64,000 bases of DNA from Thiotrichales bacterium 19S9-11 (GTDB lineage: Bacteria; Pseudomonadota; Gammaproteobacteria; Francisellales; Francisellaceae). The DNA lies in the NCBI GenBank assembly GCA_021713395.1, contig JAKJJT010000004.1, forward strand, positions 1-64,000. The letters are read 5' to 3'. The notes under the pieces were generated by a model. It did not search any database and was not told the origin of the DNA. It worked only from the letters and a program-made list of their open reading frames with translations. Each line of letters opens with the position of its first letter. Positions within the stretch are counted from its first letter, which is position 1. Of this stretch, positions 25,663 through 36,374 are shown one piece after another. Both the position numbers and the translations under genes were made by a program.

Positions 25663-26994
25663 ATGCAAAAGTCTGTACCCAGAGTTGGTTTTGTTAGCTT
25701 AGGTTGTCCAAAAAATTTAGTTGATTCAGAGCGTATTATTACTCAACTACGTGTTGATGGTTATGAAATATCAAACTCATATGATCAAGCTGACCTTGTG
25801 GTTGTTAATACTTGTGGTTTTATCAATGAGGCAGTAAAAGAGTCATTAGATACAATTGGTGAAGCATTAAGAGAGAATGGAAAAGTACTAGTGACAGGAT
25901 GCTTAGGAAGTCGAGATAATACAATATTAGAAAATTATCCAAATGTTTTGGGCATATCAGGTGCGCATGCTTATCAAGAGGTTGTTGAAAGCGTTAGAAA
26001 ATTTTTACCGATAGAGCGTCGAGACTTTGAGTCATTAATTCCAGATGAAGGTATTAAATTAACGCCAAGGCACTATGCATATTTAAAAATATCTGAAGGC
26101 TGCAATAATAGCTGTACTTTTTGTATTATTCCAGATATGCGAGGGAAGCTAGATTCAAGACCATTAAATGATGTAATGTATGAAGCAGAACGCTTAGCAA
26201 AAGCAGGTGTTAAAGAGTTATTAGTTATCTCACAAGATACTAGTGCTTATGGTGTTGATTTGAAATATCAAGCGGTTCAATGGCGTAAACAGGCCTATCA
26301 AACAAGACTATTAGATTTAGCAAAAGCTTTGGGAGAACTAGGGATTTGGGTGCGTTTTCATTATGTTTATCCATACCCACATGTTGATAAAATTATCCCA
26401 TTAATGGCAGAAGGTAAAATATTACCTTACTTGGATATACCATTTCAGCATGCTAATATGCGCATATTAAAGTTAATGAAACGCCCAGCAAATAGTGTTA
26501 ATACATTAAAAAGAATACAAGCCTGGCGAAGTATTGCTCCAGAGTTAACCATTAGAAGTACTTTTATTGTTGGTTTTCCTGGTGAAACAGAAGCTGAATT
26601 TAATGAGTTATTAGATTTTTTATATGAAGCGCAACTTGATCGAGTCGGTTGTTTTGCTTATTCAGATGTTGATGGCGCAGGAGCTAATCATTTAGAAGGT
26701 CACTTATCAGAAGAAGTTAAAGAAGAGCGTCTTAACCGTTTTCATCAAGTACAGGCTGAAATCAGTGCTGAAAAATTAAGGAAAAAAGTTGGCACAACAC
26801 AGCAAATTATAATAGATGAAGTAAACCAAAAAGAGGGAGTCATTATTGGTCGGACAAAAGCAGATGCTCCAGAAGTTGATGGTATTGTTGCAGTTAACTT
26901 AGATCCAAAGGTAACATTATATCCAGGTATGTTTGCAAATGTAAAAATTACAGAAACAGATGATTATGATTTGGGTGGAGAGCTGATTATTTAG
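25663..26994 (+). CDS. rimO: Ribosomal protein uS12 methylthiotransferase RimO
   Basis: RimO methylthiolates a conserved aspartate of ribosomal protein S12. The N-terminal MTTase domain has cysteines C15, C51 and C80 for one iron-sulfur cluster. The radical-SAM motif CNNSCTFC (C147, C151, C154) holds the second, and a C-terminal TRAM domain follows (about 375-440). The start [15 protein letters not shown] and absence of the MiaB-type start distinguish it from MiaB. AAAGAGATAAGATA before the ATG gives a usable ribosome-binding site. Confidence 0.97.
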   Translation: MQKSVPRVGFVSLGCPKNLVDSERIITQLRVDGYEISNSYDQADLVVVNTCGFINEAVKESLDTIGEALRENGKVLVTGCLGSRDNTILENYPNVLGISGAHAYQEVVESVRKFLPIERRDFESLIPDEGIKLTPRHYAYLKISEGCNNSCTFCIIPDMRGKLDSRPLNDVMYEAERLAKAGVKELLVISQDTSAYGVDLKYQAVQWRKQAYQTRLLDLAKALGELGIWVRFHYVYPYPHVDKIIPLMAEGKILPYLDIPFQHANMRILKLMKRPANSVNTLKRIQAWRSIAPELTIRSTFIVGFPGETEAEFNELLDFLYEAQLDRVGCFAYSDVDGAGANHLEGHLSEEVKEERLNRFHQVQAEISAEKLRKKVGTTQQIIIDEVNQKEGVIIGRTKADAPEVDGIVAVNLDPKVTLYPGMFANVKITETDDYDLGGELII

Positions 26995-27023
26995 GAACGA
27001 CATCATAAAAAGGAGTTATTATA

Positions 27024-29006
27024 ATGAATTTAAAGAAATACGGTGTTTATGCTCCTGTATTTTATCCTTCAATTACTTTAATTATTCTTTTCACAGCGGT
27101 TGGAATAATATGGCCAAGTACAGCAAAGATGGAGTTTTCAAGCATCCAGAATTGGCTAACAACCCAAGTTGGTTGGCTTTATGTGTTGGGTATGGCAATT
27201 TTTTTGTGTATTTGTGTTTTTTTAATGGTCAGTCGTCTAGGTGATATTAAACTTGGTCAAGATCATGATCAGCCAGAGCATCGTAATATTTCTTGGTTTG
27301 CAATGCTATTTGCAGCAGGCATGGGGATTGGTCTGATGTTTTTTGCTGTGGCAGAACCTTTGCAACATTATTTAGCTCCTCCTGTAAGTCATAGTAGTGA
27401 TATTGATTTGGCGAAAGAAGCAATTAATATTACTTTTTTCCATTGGGGGCTTGAAGCTTGGGGTGTCTATGCGCTTGTGGGGTTGTCGTTATCATATTTT
27501 ACGTATCGCCATAATTTGCCTTTGCTACCAAGATCAACGCTTTATCCTATATTCGGTAAAAAGATCTTTGGCCCTATTGGCCATATGGTTGATATTTTTG
27601 CTATCATTGGTACGATGTTTGGTATTGCAACTTCTTTAGGGCTAGGTGCAAATCAAGTCAATGCAGGATTTACTTATTTATTTAATTTCCCCAATACCTT
27701 AAGTACGCAGACTACATTAATAGCCATTGTTACATTTCTAGCAACAATCTCAGTTGCCTTGGGATTAGATAAGGGAATTAAGATTTTAAGTAATTTAAAC
27801 TTATTATTAGCTTTTCTTTTATTAGCCTTTTTATTACTGGTTGGGCAGACAACAAATTTACTACAATCATATGTTCAGAATACAGGCATGTATTTTAGTG
27901 GTATTATTAATCAAACATTTAACTTGTATGCTTATGAACACAAACAAGGTTGGTTAAGTGGTTGGACTTTATTTTATTGGGGATGGTGGATCGCTTGGTC
28001 ACCTTTTGTTGGCATGTTTATTGCAAAAGTTTCTAAAGGGCGTACAATTCGTGAATTTCTTGTAGGTGTACTATTTATTCCAGTTGGTTTTACTTTTTTA
28101 TGGATGACAATTTTTGGTAATACAGGTATTAGCTTAGTTATTGATCATAATGCACATGCTTTAGTAGATGCAGTCGAAAATAATGTTCCTGTTGCATTGT
28201 TTGTTTTCTTAAAATATTTTCCTTTTTCATGGCTTTCATCTATCATAGCATTGGTTTTAGTTGTTGTTTTTTTTATTACTTCAGCAGATTCAGGGTCACT
28301 TGTAATAGACATTATTGCCACGGGTAACGCAGAAAAATCAGTTGCTTGGCAAAGAGTTTGTTGGTCTTTGTTGGAAGGGTTTTTAGCAATTTCTCTTCTT
28401 TATTCGGGTGGGCTTATTGCCTTACAGACAGCAACAATAGCCAGTGCTTTTCCATTTTTAATCATTTTACTTTTTATGAGTTTTTCATTAATTAAAGCAT
28501 TACGAGAAGATTACTTAAAAACATCAAGTATTCAGTCTCACCAAACAGCTATTCAATATACAAAGGCGAATGTTACCTGGCAGCAACACTTAACAGGCTT
28601 ATTAAAAACACCAACCTATGATCAAGCAAGAGATTTTTTAAAAATAACAGTAAAGCCTGCAATGAAGTCGTTTTTGGAGGAATTAAAAGATCATAAAGTG
28701 AGAGGTAAGCTAAATATAGCTAAAGATACAATAAAATTAACCATTATGAAAAAGGATGGTTCAAATTTTGTTTATCGAGTTAGTATTAGTCCTTTTTTAT
28801 TGCCAGGATACTTGGAAGAAAGAGAAAGAGAAAGTGAAGAAGAGAAGCGCTATTATCGAGCGGAAGTTTTTCTAGAGTATGGTGGGCAATATTACGATAT
28901 TATGGGCTACTCAGAAGAGCAAGTAATTGCTGATATTGTCACACAGTATGAAAAGCATCTTTATTACCTACATGTCCATACGGTCGATGACAAACGCTTG
29001 GATTAA
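27024..29006 (+). CDS. BCCT-family transporter (betaine/choline/carnitine)
   Basis: This 660-residue inner-membrane transporter should import a quaternary amine such as choline or betaine. About twelve hydrophobic helices occupy residues 10-500. Conserved BCCT segments include FAAGMGIGLMFFAVAEPLQH, GTMFGIATSLGLGANQVNAG and FYWGWWIAWSPFVGMFIAKVS. The last 150 residues are a cytoplasmic domain like that of BetT, which often senses osmotic strength. Its stop codon is immediately followed by the convergent MATE gene's stop, with no base between. Confidence 0.93.
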   Translation: MNLKKYGVYAPVFYPSITLIILFTAVGIIWPSTAKMEFSSIQNWLTTQVGWLYVLGMAIFLCICVFLMVSRLGDIKLGQDHDQPEHRNISWFAMLFAAGMGIGLMFFAVAEPLQHYLAPPVSHSSDIDLAKEAINITFFHWGLEAWGVYALVGLSLSYFTYRHNLPLLPRSTLYPIFGKKIFGPIGHMVDIFAIIGTMFGIATSLGLGANQVNAGFTYLFNFPNTLSTQTTLIAIVTFLATISVALGLDKGIKILSNLNLLLAFLLLAFLLLVGQTTNLLQSYVQNTGMYFSGIINQTFNLYAYEHKQGWLSGWTLFYWGWWIAWSPFVGMFIAKVSKGRTIREFLVGVLFIPVGFTFLWMTIFGNTGISLVIDHNAHALVDAVENNVPVALFVFLKYFPFSWLSSIIALVLVVVFFITSADSGSLVIDIIATGNAEKSVAWQRVCWSLLEGFLAISLLYSGGLIALQTATIASAFPFLIILLFMSFSLIKALREDYLKTSSIQSHQTAIQYTKANVTWQQHLTGLLKTPTYDQARDFLKITVKPAMKSFLEELKDHKVRGKLNIAKDTIKLTIMKKDGSNFVYRVSISPFLLPGYLEERERESEEEKRYYRAEVFLEYGGQYYDIMGYSEEQVIADIVTQYEKHLYYLHVHTVDDKRLD

Positions 29007-30368
29007 TTATTTATCTGAAAAAACAAGACTCGTTATCTTATTCACCCAACGTAAATATAAAATAGCAGCAGAAATAAACATCATAACAATGCCTGCAACG
29101 GTTAAACCTACAAATCCCCAGCCAAGCGTAAAGCAGAAAATATAAGCTAATGGCATGCCAACAACCCAAGACATGATAATACTTAGAAGCATTGGGAAAT
29201 TAACATCTAGAATACCACGAAGGCTTCCAATTTTAACTTCAATAATTGTATCTAACAATAATCTTGAACCTGTCAGTACTAAAATAATTGTTGCCAAATT
29301 TAATAAAGGTTCTGTGAAGCTATGGTCATTACCAGCGTAAAATAGGATTAGATCATGTGGAAAAAGAATAAATACTCCCATTACAATCATGGCAAAGAAT
29401 AAGCCAATTAAAAGAATTGTATTACTATAACGCTTAACATTAAATAAGCTTTTAGCGCCAAAAGACTGAGCAACTAAGATAGAACTTGTTTGTGATAAAG
29501 CTAAAATAGGTACGACTAATAATAAAAAGTACTGGTTAATGACTTGCTGGATTGCTAAGGCATCACTACCTAACCAACCAATCATAATGGTTAATATTAA
29601 AAAAGCGAAGATATCATTAGCAGATTGAAGTGCAATAGGAAAACCAATCTTTAGTAATTGTTTTATTGTATCAATTTGAATTTTTATTTTATGGGTGAAG
29701 ATACCAAAAGGTTTAAAGTAGCTATGGTTAAATAAGTAAGTTAGATAAGTAATAACAGAAATAACACCCCAAATCGTTGTTGAGTAAGCAAGGCCTTGAA
29801 TGCCAAGTTTTGGCATACCAAGTTTACCAAAAATTAAACAAAAAGATAAAAAAGCAGTGATGATTACACCGATAAAACTCATCATTACAATTAGTCGTTT
29901 TCGATCAATAGCAATCATAAATTGCTGGAAAACAAAAATTAGCAGAAATAAAGGTGTTGCAAGTGTAAAGATATTAAAGTATTGCTGGGCAAGTAGCACA
30001 CTCTCTTTAGGTTGGTTTAACAGTAATAAAAGGTGATCAATATTTAATAAAGCAATATCAATTATGATACTTAAACCAAGTGCAATGGCAATGCCATTAA
30101 TAAGATATTGACCCGCAGATTTATGTTGCTTTGCACCAAAAGTTTTTGCAGTTAGGATGCCAACAGAACTTATTAGTGAAGCGCCAATCACAAAAACTAA
30201 TGCTTGGATAGGTGTGATAAATGCACTTGCTGCAAGCTCATTATGCCCAAGGTGGGCAACCATTAGCATACCAATAAAGGCTGAGATCATTTGTACAAAG
30301 CGCATCATGCCAACAGATAAGCTAACTTGGAGGCTTTTTTTAATAATTTGACTTGATGGTGTTTGCAT
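29007..30368 (-). CDS. MATE-family multidrug exporter
   Basis: A 453-residue polytopic protein with about twelve hydrophobic helices in two similar halves, the MATE arrangement. Family segments include SVGMMRFVQMISAFIGMLMV at the start, IGASLISSVGILTAKTFGA in the first half and QTSSILVAQSFGAKS in the second. It probably exports cationic compounds in exchange for Na+ or H+. A 9-base stem (30400-30424) lies upstream and could be an operator. Confidence 0.88.
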   Translation of the reverse strand: MQTPSSQIIKKSLQVSLSVGMMRFVQMISAFIGMLMVAHLGHNELAASAFITPIQALVFVIGASLISSVGILTAKTFGAKQHKSAGQYLINGIAIALGLSIIIDIALLNIDHLLLLLNQPKESVLLAQQYFNIFTLATPLFLLIFVFQQFMIAIDRKRLIVMMSFIGVIITAFLSFCLIFGKLGMPKLGIQGLAYSTTIWGVISVITYLTYLFNHSYFKPFGIFTHKIKIQIDTIKQLLKIGFPIALQSANDIFAFLILTIMIGWLGSDALAIQQVINQYFLLLVVPILALSQTSSILVAQSFGAKSLFNVKRYSNTILLIGLFFAMIVMGVFILFPHDLILFYAGNDHSFTEPLLNLATIILVLTGSRLLLDTIIEVKIGSLRGILDVNFPMLLSIIMSWVVGMPLAYIFCFTLGWGFVGLTVAGIVMMFISAAILYLRWVNKITSLVFSDK

Positions 30369-30399
30369 AGATTTACTTACTATAACTTGATAATCATTG

Positions 30400-30424
30400 A
30401 GCCTGATTGTAATTAAATCAGGCT
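30400..30424. terminator. Perfect 9-bp inverted repeat between the barrel protein and MATE genes
   Basis: AGCCTGATT (30400-30408) and AATCAGGCT (30416-30424) flank a 7-base loop, about 32 bases upstream of the MATE ATG and 90 bases downstream of the outer-membrane barrel gene's stop. No T-run follows on either strand, so it could equally be an operator for the MATE gene. The type is a best guess. Confidence 0.35.
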
Positions 30425-30513
30425 TAAATACAAGTAGTTAATAAGGTATAAAATAAAAAACAGAAAAAAAGAAAGTAATATAAGAAATTATAAAAAAATA
30501 GAGAAGTGTTAGT

Positions 30514-31134
30514 CTACATAGGGAATGTATAACTAACACCACCGGTTATTGTATTGATTGGGAATGTGCTACTCTTAGTTTGAGGATCTTTATCACCCAT
30601 CACATACATATACTCAACAAAGAAGTTCCAGCTATCTAGTTTGTAGCCAATACCACCGCCAAGCATACCATTCCAGCGGCTAAGTGTTGTATCTGTACTA
30701 CCAGAGCCTACATTTCCTAAGTGAGCTGATAATTTTTGGTTAACATATGCGATACCAGCTTTTCCATAAACATTGATACCATATGGCATAAAGTACTTAA
30801 TTGTTGCAAGAAGTGGTACAACATAAGTATCATTAACTTCTACATCAATGCCAGTTGTATCATATTTTAATAAGTCAGAACCATAGTCAAGGCCTGTTTC
30901 ACCCCCGATGGTCAAATTTGGCATAATATAGTAGTCAACACCAACAAAAGCGCCAGTATAAACACCACCATCTTTTTTATCTACGCCAGTATAATCTTTA
31001 GCTGAAAGGTATCCATAACCTAGTTTACCACCAACAACTAAGTCAAGCTTATTAGATTGATGGTTGTCTGCAGTTGCAGTGCCTGCTAGTGAGATTAAAC
31101 ATAATGCCGCAAGAGGCTTAATATATCTTTTCAT
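30514..31134 (-). CDS. Outer-membrane beta-barrel protein (OmpA/OmpW-like, short)
   Basis: The 206-residue protein has a clean signal peptide (1 to about 22, ending GTATA) and a mature part of alternating amphipathic strands rich in Gly, Tyr and Asn: GGKLGYGYLSAKDY, GVYTGAFVGVDYYIMP, VYGKAGIAYVN, and a final GGVSYTFPM. The terminal Phe-containing strand suits BAM recognition. An eight-stranded barrel is predicted. Its ligand and role are unknown; family relatives are surface or stress proteins. Confidence 0.8.
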   Translation of the reverse strand: MKRYIKPLAALCLISLAGTATADNHQSNKLDLVVGGKLGYGYLSAKDYTGVDKKDGGVYTGAFVGVDYYIMPNLTIGGETGLDYGSDLLKYDTTGIDVEVNDTYVVPLLATIKYFMPYGINVYGKAGIAYVNQKLSAHLGNVGSGSTDTTLSRWNGMLGGGIGYKLDSWNFFVEYMYVMGDKDPQTKSSTFPINTITGGVSYTFPM

Positions 31135-31372
31135 TTTACTTTCCTCAGGTTGGTTAACATGCCTTCACCACAAAGGGTAGACTACTAATTATATATTTTC
31201 CAAGGAATTTTTTAAAAATGCTAGAAAATTATTTAATATCTTATTGATATTTAAAGGTTTAATAATAAGAATATCTGAATTTATGCTTATTTTTAAAATA
31301 AAAAATAGTTTAAAACTTACAAAAAGCACATATTATTTATTTATTGTTCATATTGTTTATGCTTTTTTCCAT

Positions 31373-31732
31373 CTAATGAGATACCCAGTCTTCTGCCTGG
31401 TTTTTTTCTTCAATCGGAAAGTATTTTGTTTCACCTGTAATAAAGAAACCAAATATTTTAGTCATTAATTCTTGCCACTTAGCATCACCAATAATTGCAA
31501 TACGTTCAAAGTTTTTTCGATGTTTAATGCCTACGTTTAAATCATCCCAAGCAGCTTGTAGTTCCCAGCCGCTAAAGTTTTCAATTTCCATCATCAGACG
31601 CAGCTTACCATACTTATTAATTGCTTCTTCTAAGCTTGGAATTAAAAATTGGATATAATCTTCATGTGTTAGTTTGCCTTCAACACAAAGGTATAAGTAG
31701 CGGCCATTATCAGTAACTTGAAACATTCTCAT
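31373..31732 (-). CDS. SpoIIAA-like STAS-domain protein
   Basis: A 119-residue cytoplasmic protein of the SpoIIAA-like family: MFQVTDNGRYLYLCVEGKLT, DYIQFLIPSLEEAINKYG, LRLMMEIENFSGWELQAAWDD and FERIAIIGDAKWQE match the family in order. Members are thought to bind lipids or partner proteins rather than be phosphorylated. It starts 3 bases after the AGCS transporter stop, so the two are co-transcribed. Confidence 0.85.
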   Translation of the reverse strand: MRMFQVTDNGRYLYLCVEGKLTHEDYIQFLIPSLEEAINKYGKLRLMMEIENFSGWELQAAWDDLNVGIKHRKNFERIAIIGDAKWQELMTKIFGFFITGETKYFPIEEKNQAEDWVSH

Positions 31733-31735
31733 TCC

Positions 31736-33076
31736 TTACTTTACTTTTTTAAAACTGTGAGTTTTAGATAGTTTAAATATAACAGGGCTTAATAATAATA
31801 GTCCAATTAAGTTAGGAATTGCCATAAGACCATTTAATGTATCCGTTAATAACCAAATAAATTCCATTTTAATAGAGGCACCAATTAAAATAGCAATCAC
31901 CCAAATAAGGCGAAATGGTTTGATAGCTTTAACACCAAATAAAAACTCAACACAACGTTCACTGTAATAACTCCAACCAATAATGGTTGTAAATGCAAAG
32001 AAAATAAGACTAAAAATTACGATGAAATGGCCAATATAAGGAATTAAGTGCTCCATTGATTCTGATGTTAAAACTGCACCACTTTCACCAGTTTCCCAAA
32101 CACCTGAAATAATAATAACAAGTGCGGTCATTGTGCAAATAATAATAGAATCGATAAAAGTACCAAGCATTGCAATTAAGCCTTGTCTAACTGGACTGTC
32201 CGTTTTAGCTGCAGCATGTGCAATGGCGGCAGAGCCTAGCCCTGCCTCATTTGAAAAGATACCTCTTGATACGCCCATTTGCAAAGCAAGTATAATGGTG
32301 CTACCAACAAAGCCACCCGTTGCAGCGATTGGGTTAAATGCATAGGTGAAAATTAATTTAAAGGCACTTGGCAATAAGTTAAAATTTAAGATAAGTGCAA
32401 TAAGACAGCTTAAAACATAGACAATTACCATAGAAGGCACAATGGCACTTGCAACATTTGCAATACGTTTGATGCCACCTAGAATAACCAAGCCTGCTAA
32501 TATCATAATAATAATACCTGTTAGAATAGGCGAAATAGCAAAGTGACCTTCTAAGACATCAGCAATTGAGTTTGACTGCACCATGTTGCCAATACCAAAA
32601 CCAGCAATAGAACCAAAAAAGGCAAATAAAACAGCTAGCCAAGCAAACTTTTTCGATAAACCATTTTTAAGATAATACATCGGTCCACCAACATATCTGC
32701 CTAATTCATCAATTTCACGGTACTTTACAGCTAATACAGCTTCAGCATACTTTGTTGCCATACCAACAAAAGCTGCACACCACATCCAAAAAATAGACCC
32801 AGGACCACCAATAGCAATAGCTGTTGCAACACCGGCAATGTTCCCTGTACCAACAGTTGCTGATAATGCAGTCATCAACGCTTTAAATGGTTGAATTTCG
32901 CCGTGAGTATCAGAACTTTTCGTAAATAATAATTTAAAGGCAAGACCTAATTTTCTAACTTGCAGAAAATATAAGCCAATTGTTAAAAATAGCCCAGTAC
33001 CCAATATAAGGACAATCATATAAGGTCCCCAGACTAAGCTATTCAGTGTTTCAATCCATGAATAAATCGTTTCCAT
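31736..33076 (-). CDS. Alanine/glycine:cation symporter (AGCS family)
   Basis: A polytopic sodium- or proton-coupled amino-acid importer of about 446 residues with the AGCS signatures LNSLVWGPYMIVLILGTGLF, ALSATVGTGNIAGVATAIAI and GIFSNEAGLGSAAIAHAAAK. The start METIYSWIE is chosen by family alignment; the frame is open to an earlier ATG at 33148 that adds 24 atypical residues, and neither has a strong ribosome-binding site. sodC is divergent about 90 bases away. Confidence 0.9.
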   Translation of the reverse strand: METIYSWIETLNSLVWGPYMIVLILGTGLFLTIGLYFLQVRKLGLAFKLLFTKSSDTHGEIQPFKALMTALSATVGTGNIAGVATAIAIGGPGSIFWMWCAAFVGMATKYAEAVLAVKYREIDELGRYVGGPMYYLKNGLSKKFAWLAVLFAFFGSIAGFGIGNMVQSNSIADVLEGHFAISPILTGIIIMILAGLVILGGIKRIANVASAIVPSMVIVYVLSCLIALILNFNLLPSAFKLIFTYAFNPIAATGGFVGSTIILALQMGVSRGIFSNEAGLGSAAIAHAAAKTDSPVRQGLIAMLGTFIDSIIICTMTALVIIISGVWETGESGAVLTSESMEHLIPYIGHFIVIFSLIFFAFTTIIGWSYYSERCVEFLFGVKAIKPFRLIWVIAILIGASIKMEFIWLLTDTLNGLMAIPNLIGLLLLSPVIFKLSKTHSFKKVK

Positions 33077-33168
33077 AATCTGTCTAATCGTTCCTTGTAG
33101 AATAATTATTTTATCTTTAAGATTAACAGAATCTAAATGATTCGACATGCTGTTATAAGGTTTTTCAA

Positions 33169-33696
33169 ATGATTAAAAGGATTTTATTAATTGTAAGTAT
33201 TTATTTTTCTATATTAACAAGTGTTTATGCCCAAACAGAAACCATTAAGCTTTATCAAGTAACAACAAAAGGTTTAGGCCAATCAATTGGTACAGTGACA
33301 TTAGAAGATGCTCAATTTGGTTTATTAATTACTCCCAGTTTAAAAGGTTTAACACCAGGAACTCACGGATTTCATATTCATCAAAACCCATCTTGTATGC
33401 CAGGTGAAAAAGATGGAAAAATTATTCCAGCACTTAAGGCAGGTGGGCACTTTGATCCAGAAAAAACTAATCAACATCTAGGCCCATATAATCCAAATGG
33501 TCACTTAGGTGATTTGCCGGTATTGGTAGTTAATGAAAATGCTACAGCAACACTACCAGTTCTAGCACCAAGGTTAACTTTAAGCGAAATACACAATCGA
33601 GCATTAATGATTCATCAAGACGGTGATAATTACTCTGATTATCCTAAAGCCTTAGGTGGGGGTGGTGCACGCGTTTCTTGTGGGATTATTAATTAA
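33169..33696 (+). CDS. sodC: Periplasmic Cu-Zn superoxide dismutase
   Basis: SodC detoxifies superoxide in the periplasm, useful against host oxidative burst. A signal peptide (about 1-21, ending SVYA) is followed by the metal-binding HGFHIH, AGGHFDP, NGHLGDLPVL and LMIHQDGDNY motifs. The cysteines in NPSCMPG and RVSCGII form the conserved disulfide. The usual GGAGARI appears here as GGGGARV. Its last 8 bases overlap the convergent purN gene. Confidence 0.95.
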   Translation: MIKRILLIVSIYFSILTSVYAQTETIKLYQVTTKGLGQSIGTVTLEDAQFGLLITPSLKGLTPGTHGFHIHQNPSCMPGEKDGKIIPALKAGGHFDPEKTNQHLGPYNPNGHLGDLPVLVVNENATATLPVLAPRLTLSEIHNRALMIHQDGDNYSDYPKALGGGGARVSCGIIN

Positions 33697-34294
33697 AAAT
33701 AACTATCCCATCTCGAATTAAAATTTCCTCAGAGCATAACTTTTGAATGACTCTTGGATAAAGTTGATGCTCTAGGGCTTTTATTTTTGTTTCTAAAGAT
33801 TCAACAGTATCACTAGGCTCAATATTAAGCTTTGCTTGATCAATGATAGCGCCAGAGTCTAATGCTTCATTAACCACATGAACCGTTGTGCCATGAGTTT
33901 TATCATTATTTTCAAGTGCTTGTTTATGTGTGTGTAAGCCTTTATATTTTGGTAATAATGACGGATGAATGTTAATAATTTTATCTTTAAAGCTATGAAT
34001 AAATGTAGGTGTTAAAATGCGCATAAAGCCAGCTAAAATAATAAAATCTGGCTGATATGGGGTGATAATGTCAACTAGTGCCTGATCATAAGTTTCTCTG
34101 GAATTAAACTTTGTATGTGGTAAAAAATAAGCAGGAATCTGATGATTTTTCGCTCTAACTAAAGAGTAACTATTTTTATTAGAAATAACCGCATTAACTT
34201 CACCAGAGATATTGCCTGCATCAATTTTATCAAGAATTGCTTGAAGATTAGAACCATTACCAGAAGTAAGAACAACTAAGTTTTTTTTAGTCAT
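33689..34294 (-). CDS. purN: Phosphoribosylglycinamide formyltransferase
   Basis: PurN transfers the formyl group in step three of purine synthesis. The motifs [38 protein letters not shown] and the catalytic DSGAIIDQ are visible; with the ATG at 34294 it has the usual ~200 residues. That ATG overlaps the purM stop by 8 bases as ATGACTAA. A frame open from 34360 is out of register with purM and adds unlikely sequence. Confidence 0.95.
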   Translation of the reverse strand: MTKKNLVVLTSGNGSNLQAILDKIDAGNISGEVNAVISNKNSYSLVRAKNHQIPAYFLPHTKFNSRETYDQALVDIITPYQPDFIILAGFMRILTPTFIHSFKDKIINIHPSLLPKYKGLHTHKQALENNDKTHGTTVHVVNEALDSGAIIDQAKLNIEPSDTVESLETKIKALEHQLYPRVIQKLCSEEILIRDGIVIFN

Positions 34295-35339
34295 GGTAAA
34301 TAACTTCAGGTGTTTCTTTATCAGATGACTCAATTCGACCAATCTGCCAAGCAGTTTCACCTAAACTGTTAGCAGTTTGAATAATAGCATCTGCCTGATC
34401 TTGTGGGACACAAAGTATCATCCCCACACCACAGTTAAAGGTTTTAAGCATTTCAGATGTTTCAATATTACCCTTATCTTTTAACCATTGGAAAATCGGA
34501 GGTAAACCAAAACTAGCAAGATCAATATGAGCTTCTACATTATTTGGTAAAACACGTGGTAAGTTTTCAGTAATGCCACCACCTGTGATATGTGCAATCC
34601 CTTTAATGGTATGCTTTTGAATTAATTCTAAAACCGTTTGAACATAAATCTTAGTTGGAATTAATAAATTTTCACCTAAGGTTTTACCATCAAGTTCATC
34701 ATTTAAGTTGGCATTGGCATGTTCAATCACTTTGCGGACTAAGGAGTAACCATTAGAGTGAATACCAGATGATGAAAGTGCAATTAAAGCGTCACCAGAT
34801 TGGATATCATTTCCTGAGATAATTTGATCCTTTTCAACAATACCGACACAGAAACCAGCTAAATCATAATCATTATTTGCATACATGCCGGGCATTTCAG
34901 CAGTCTCACCACCAACAAGTGAACACTTAGATTGGCGACAGCCTTCAGCAATTCCTTTGATAACATTTTCAGCCATCTCAACATCTAATTTGCCAGTGGC
35001 ATAGTAATCTAAGAAAAATAAAGGTTCAGCACCTGTTACAATTAAGTCATTAACACACATAGCAACTAAATCAATACCAATGTTGTCATGTTGGTTTAAT
35101 TCAAGGGCTAACTTTAATTTCGTACCAACACCGTCTGTACCTGAAACTAAGACAGGGTTTTTATACTTATCTAATGGCAATTCAAATAAAGCACCAAAGC
35201 CACCAAGGCCAGTTAAAACTTCCTTTCTATGGGTTGATTTAGCACTTTGGCTAATGCGCTTAACCAATTGATTTCCAGCATCAATATTAACACCTGCTTT
35301 TTCATAGCTTAACGATTCACTCATTTTTATATCATTCAT
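34287..35339 (-). CDS. purM: Phosphoribosylformylglycinamidine cyclo-ligase (AIR synthetase)
   Basis: PurM forms AIR from [20 protein letters not shown] at the start, [36 protein letters not shown] and [15 protein letters not shown] are all conserved; 350 residues is full length. Starts at 35339 or at the ATG five codons later are both possible. purM is followed by purN in the standard order, with overlapping ends. Confidence 0.97.
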   Translation of the reverse strand: MNDIKMSESLSYEKAGVNIDAGNQLVKRISQSAKSTHRKEVLTGLGGFGALFELPLDKYKNPVLVSGTDGVGTKLKLALELNQHDNIGIDLVAMCVNDLIVTGAEPLFFLDYYATGKLDVEMAENVIKGIAEGCRQSKCSLVGGETAEMPGMYANNDYDLAGFCVGIVEKDQIISGNDIQSGDALIALSSSGIHSNGYSLVRKVIEHANANLNDELDGKTLGENLLIPTKIYVQTVLELIQKHTIKGIAHITGGGITENLPRVLPNNVEAHIDLASFGLPPIFQWLKDKGNIETSEMLKTFNCGVGMILCVPQDQADAIIQTANSLGETAWQIGRIESSDKETPEVIYHD

Positions 35340-35392
35340 AAGTTAAATATTGGTGATGATATTGTAACGAAAAGCATAATTAAGTGCTAGGA

Positions 35393-36124
35393 CTAAAAAT
35401 CACCCCAGAGATACTGCACTAAACTAATCATTGCAACAGGTGCTGTTTCTGTACGCAAAATGCGCGGACCTAAGGTAATTGCTTGCGCATTTTTTTCAAT
35501 CATTAAGTTTATTTCTTCTTTAGTTAAACCACCCTCAGGACCGATAATAATATAGATATCTTGAGGTTTTTGCTTCTGATAGCTACTTAACTTCTTATCA
35601 GCAGTTGGTGATAGAATAAATGAAAGACTATCTTTTGGTGGTTGTAAGTTTGATAAGTTTATCGCTTCATTTAACTCTGGCAAAATCACGCGATTGGATT
35701 GTTCACAGGCTGATATGATTATTTTTTGCCAATGTTGCTGTCTTTTGGCTAGTCGATCAGCGGGTAACTTTACATCAACTCGCTCTGTCATTAGTGGCGT
35801 AATGGAGCTCACACCAAGTTCTGTTGCTTTTTGAATTGCATAATCAAAGCGATCACCTTTGGATAAGGCTTGTAACAAATGGATATTAACTTTTGGCATA
35901 TTAGAAACAGGCTTTGTTTCTGTAATTTCAATTTCTGTTTGTTTTTTTGAACTTGAAATAATTTTTCCATCAAACTCAAGTTCATCCACGCCATTAAATA
36001 AAATAATTGGGTGATTTTCTTTTAAGCGAAGTACATTAACCAAATAATGATTGATTTCATTTGAAATTGTAATTTTTTGATCATGCTTTCTTAGTTGATC
36101 AATATAGATTCTTGGGATTCTCAT
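35393..36124 (-). CDS. rsmE: 16S rRNA m3U1498 methyltransferase
   Basis: RsmE methylates U1498 of 16S rRNA. The 243-residue SPOUT-fold protein shows an N-terminal PUA-like part (about 1-70) and the knot region with QALSKGDRFDYAIQKATELG, ERVDVKLP, QSNRVILP, IIGPEGGLTKEEI and the end LGPRILRTETAPVAMISLVQ (in parts). It is monocistronic, 54 bases after purM in the same direction. Confidence 0.96.
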   Translation of the reverse strand: MRIPRIYIDQLRKHDQKITISNEINHYLVNVLRLKENHPIILFNGVDELEFDGKIISSSKKQTEIEITETKPVSNMPKVNIHLLQALSKGDRFDYAIQKATELGVSSITPLMTERVDVKLPADRLAKRQQHWQKIIISACEQSNRVILPELNEAINLSNLQPPKDSLSFILSPTADKKLSSYQKQKPQDIYIIIGPEGGLTKEEINLMIEKNAQAITLGPRILRTETAPVAMISLVQYLWGDF

Positions 36125-36374
36125 GATAGGTGTTATTTCTAAGTATTTCTTAAAAAACTAGTCTGCCTGGTTTTAATCAAGCTTTCAAGTTGTAATATGA
36201 ATGCTAACTTTTAAGTCAATATATCAGTATCTAGTATAATTAATTTTATATATATCAATTTGTTTTGTAAGATCCTGTCATGTGTTTTTTTGAAATAAAA
36301 GTCTGCTTTATTTTTTAATAGAATATTATTATATTGGATCTGTAGGGTTGATTTTATAATGTAGGGGTTGATTA

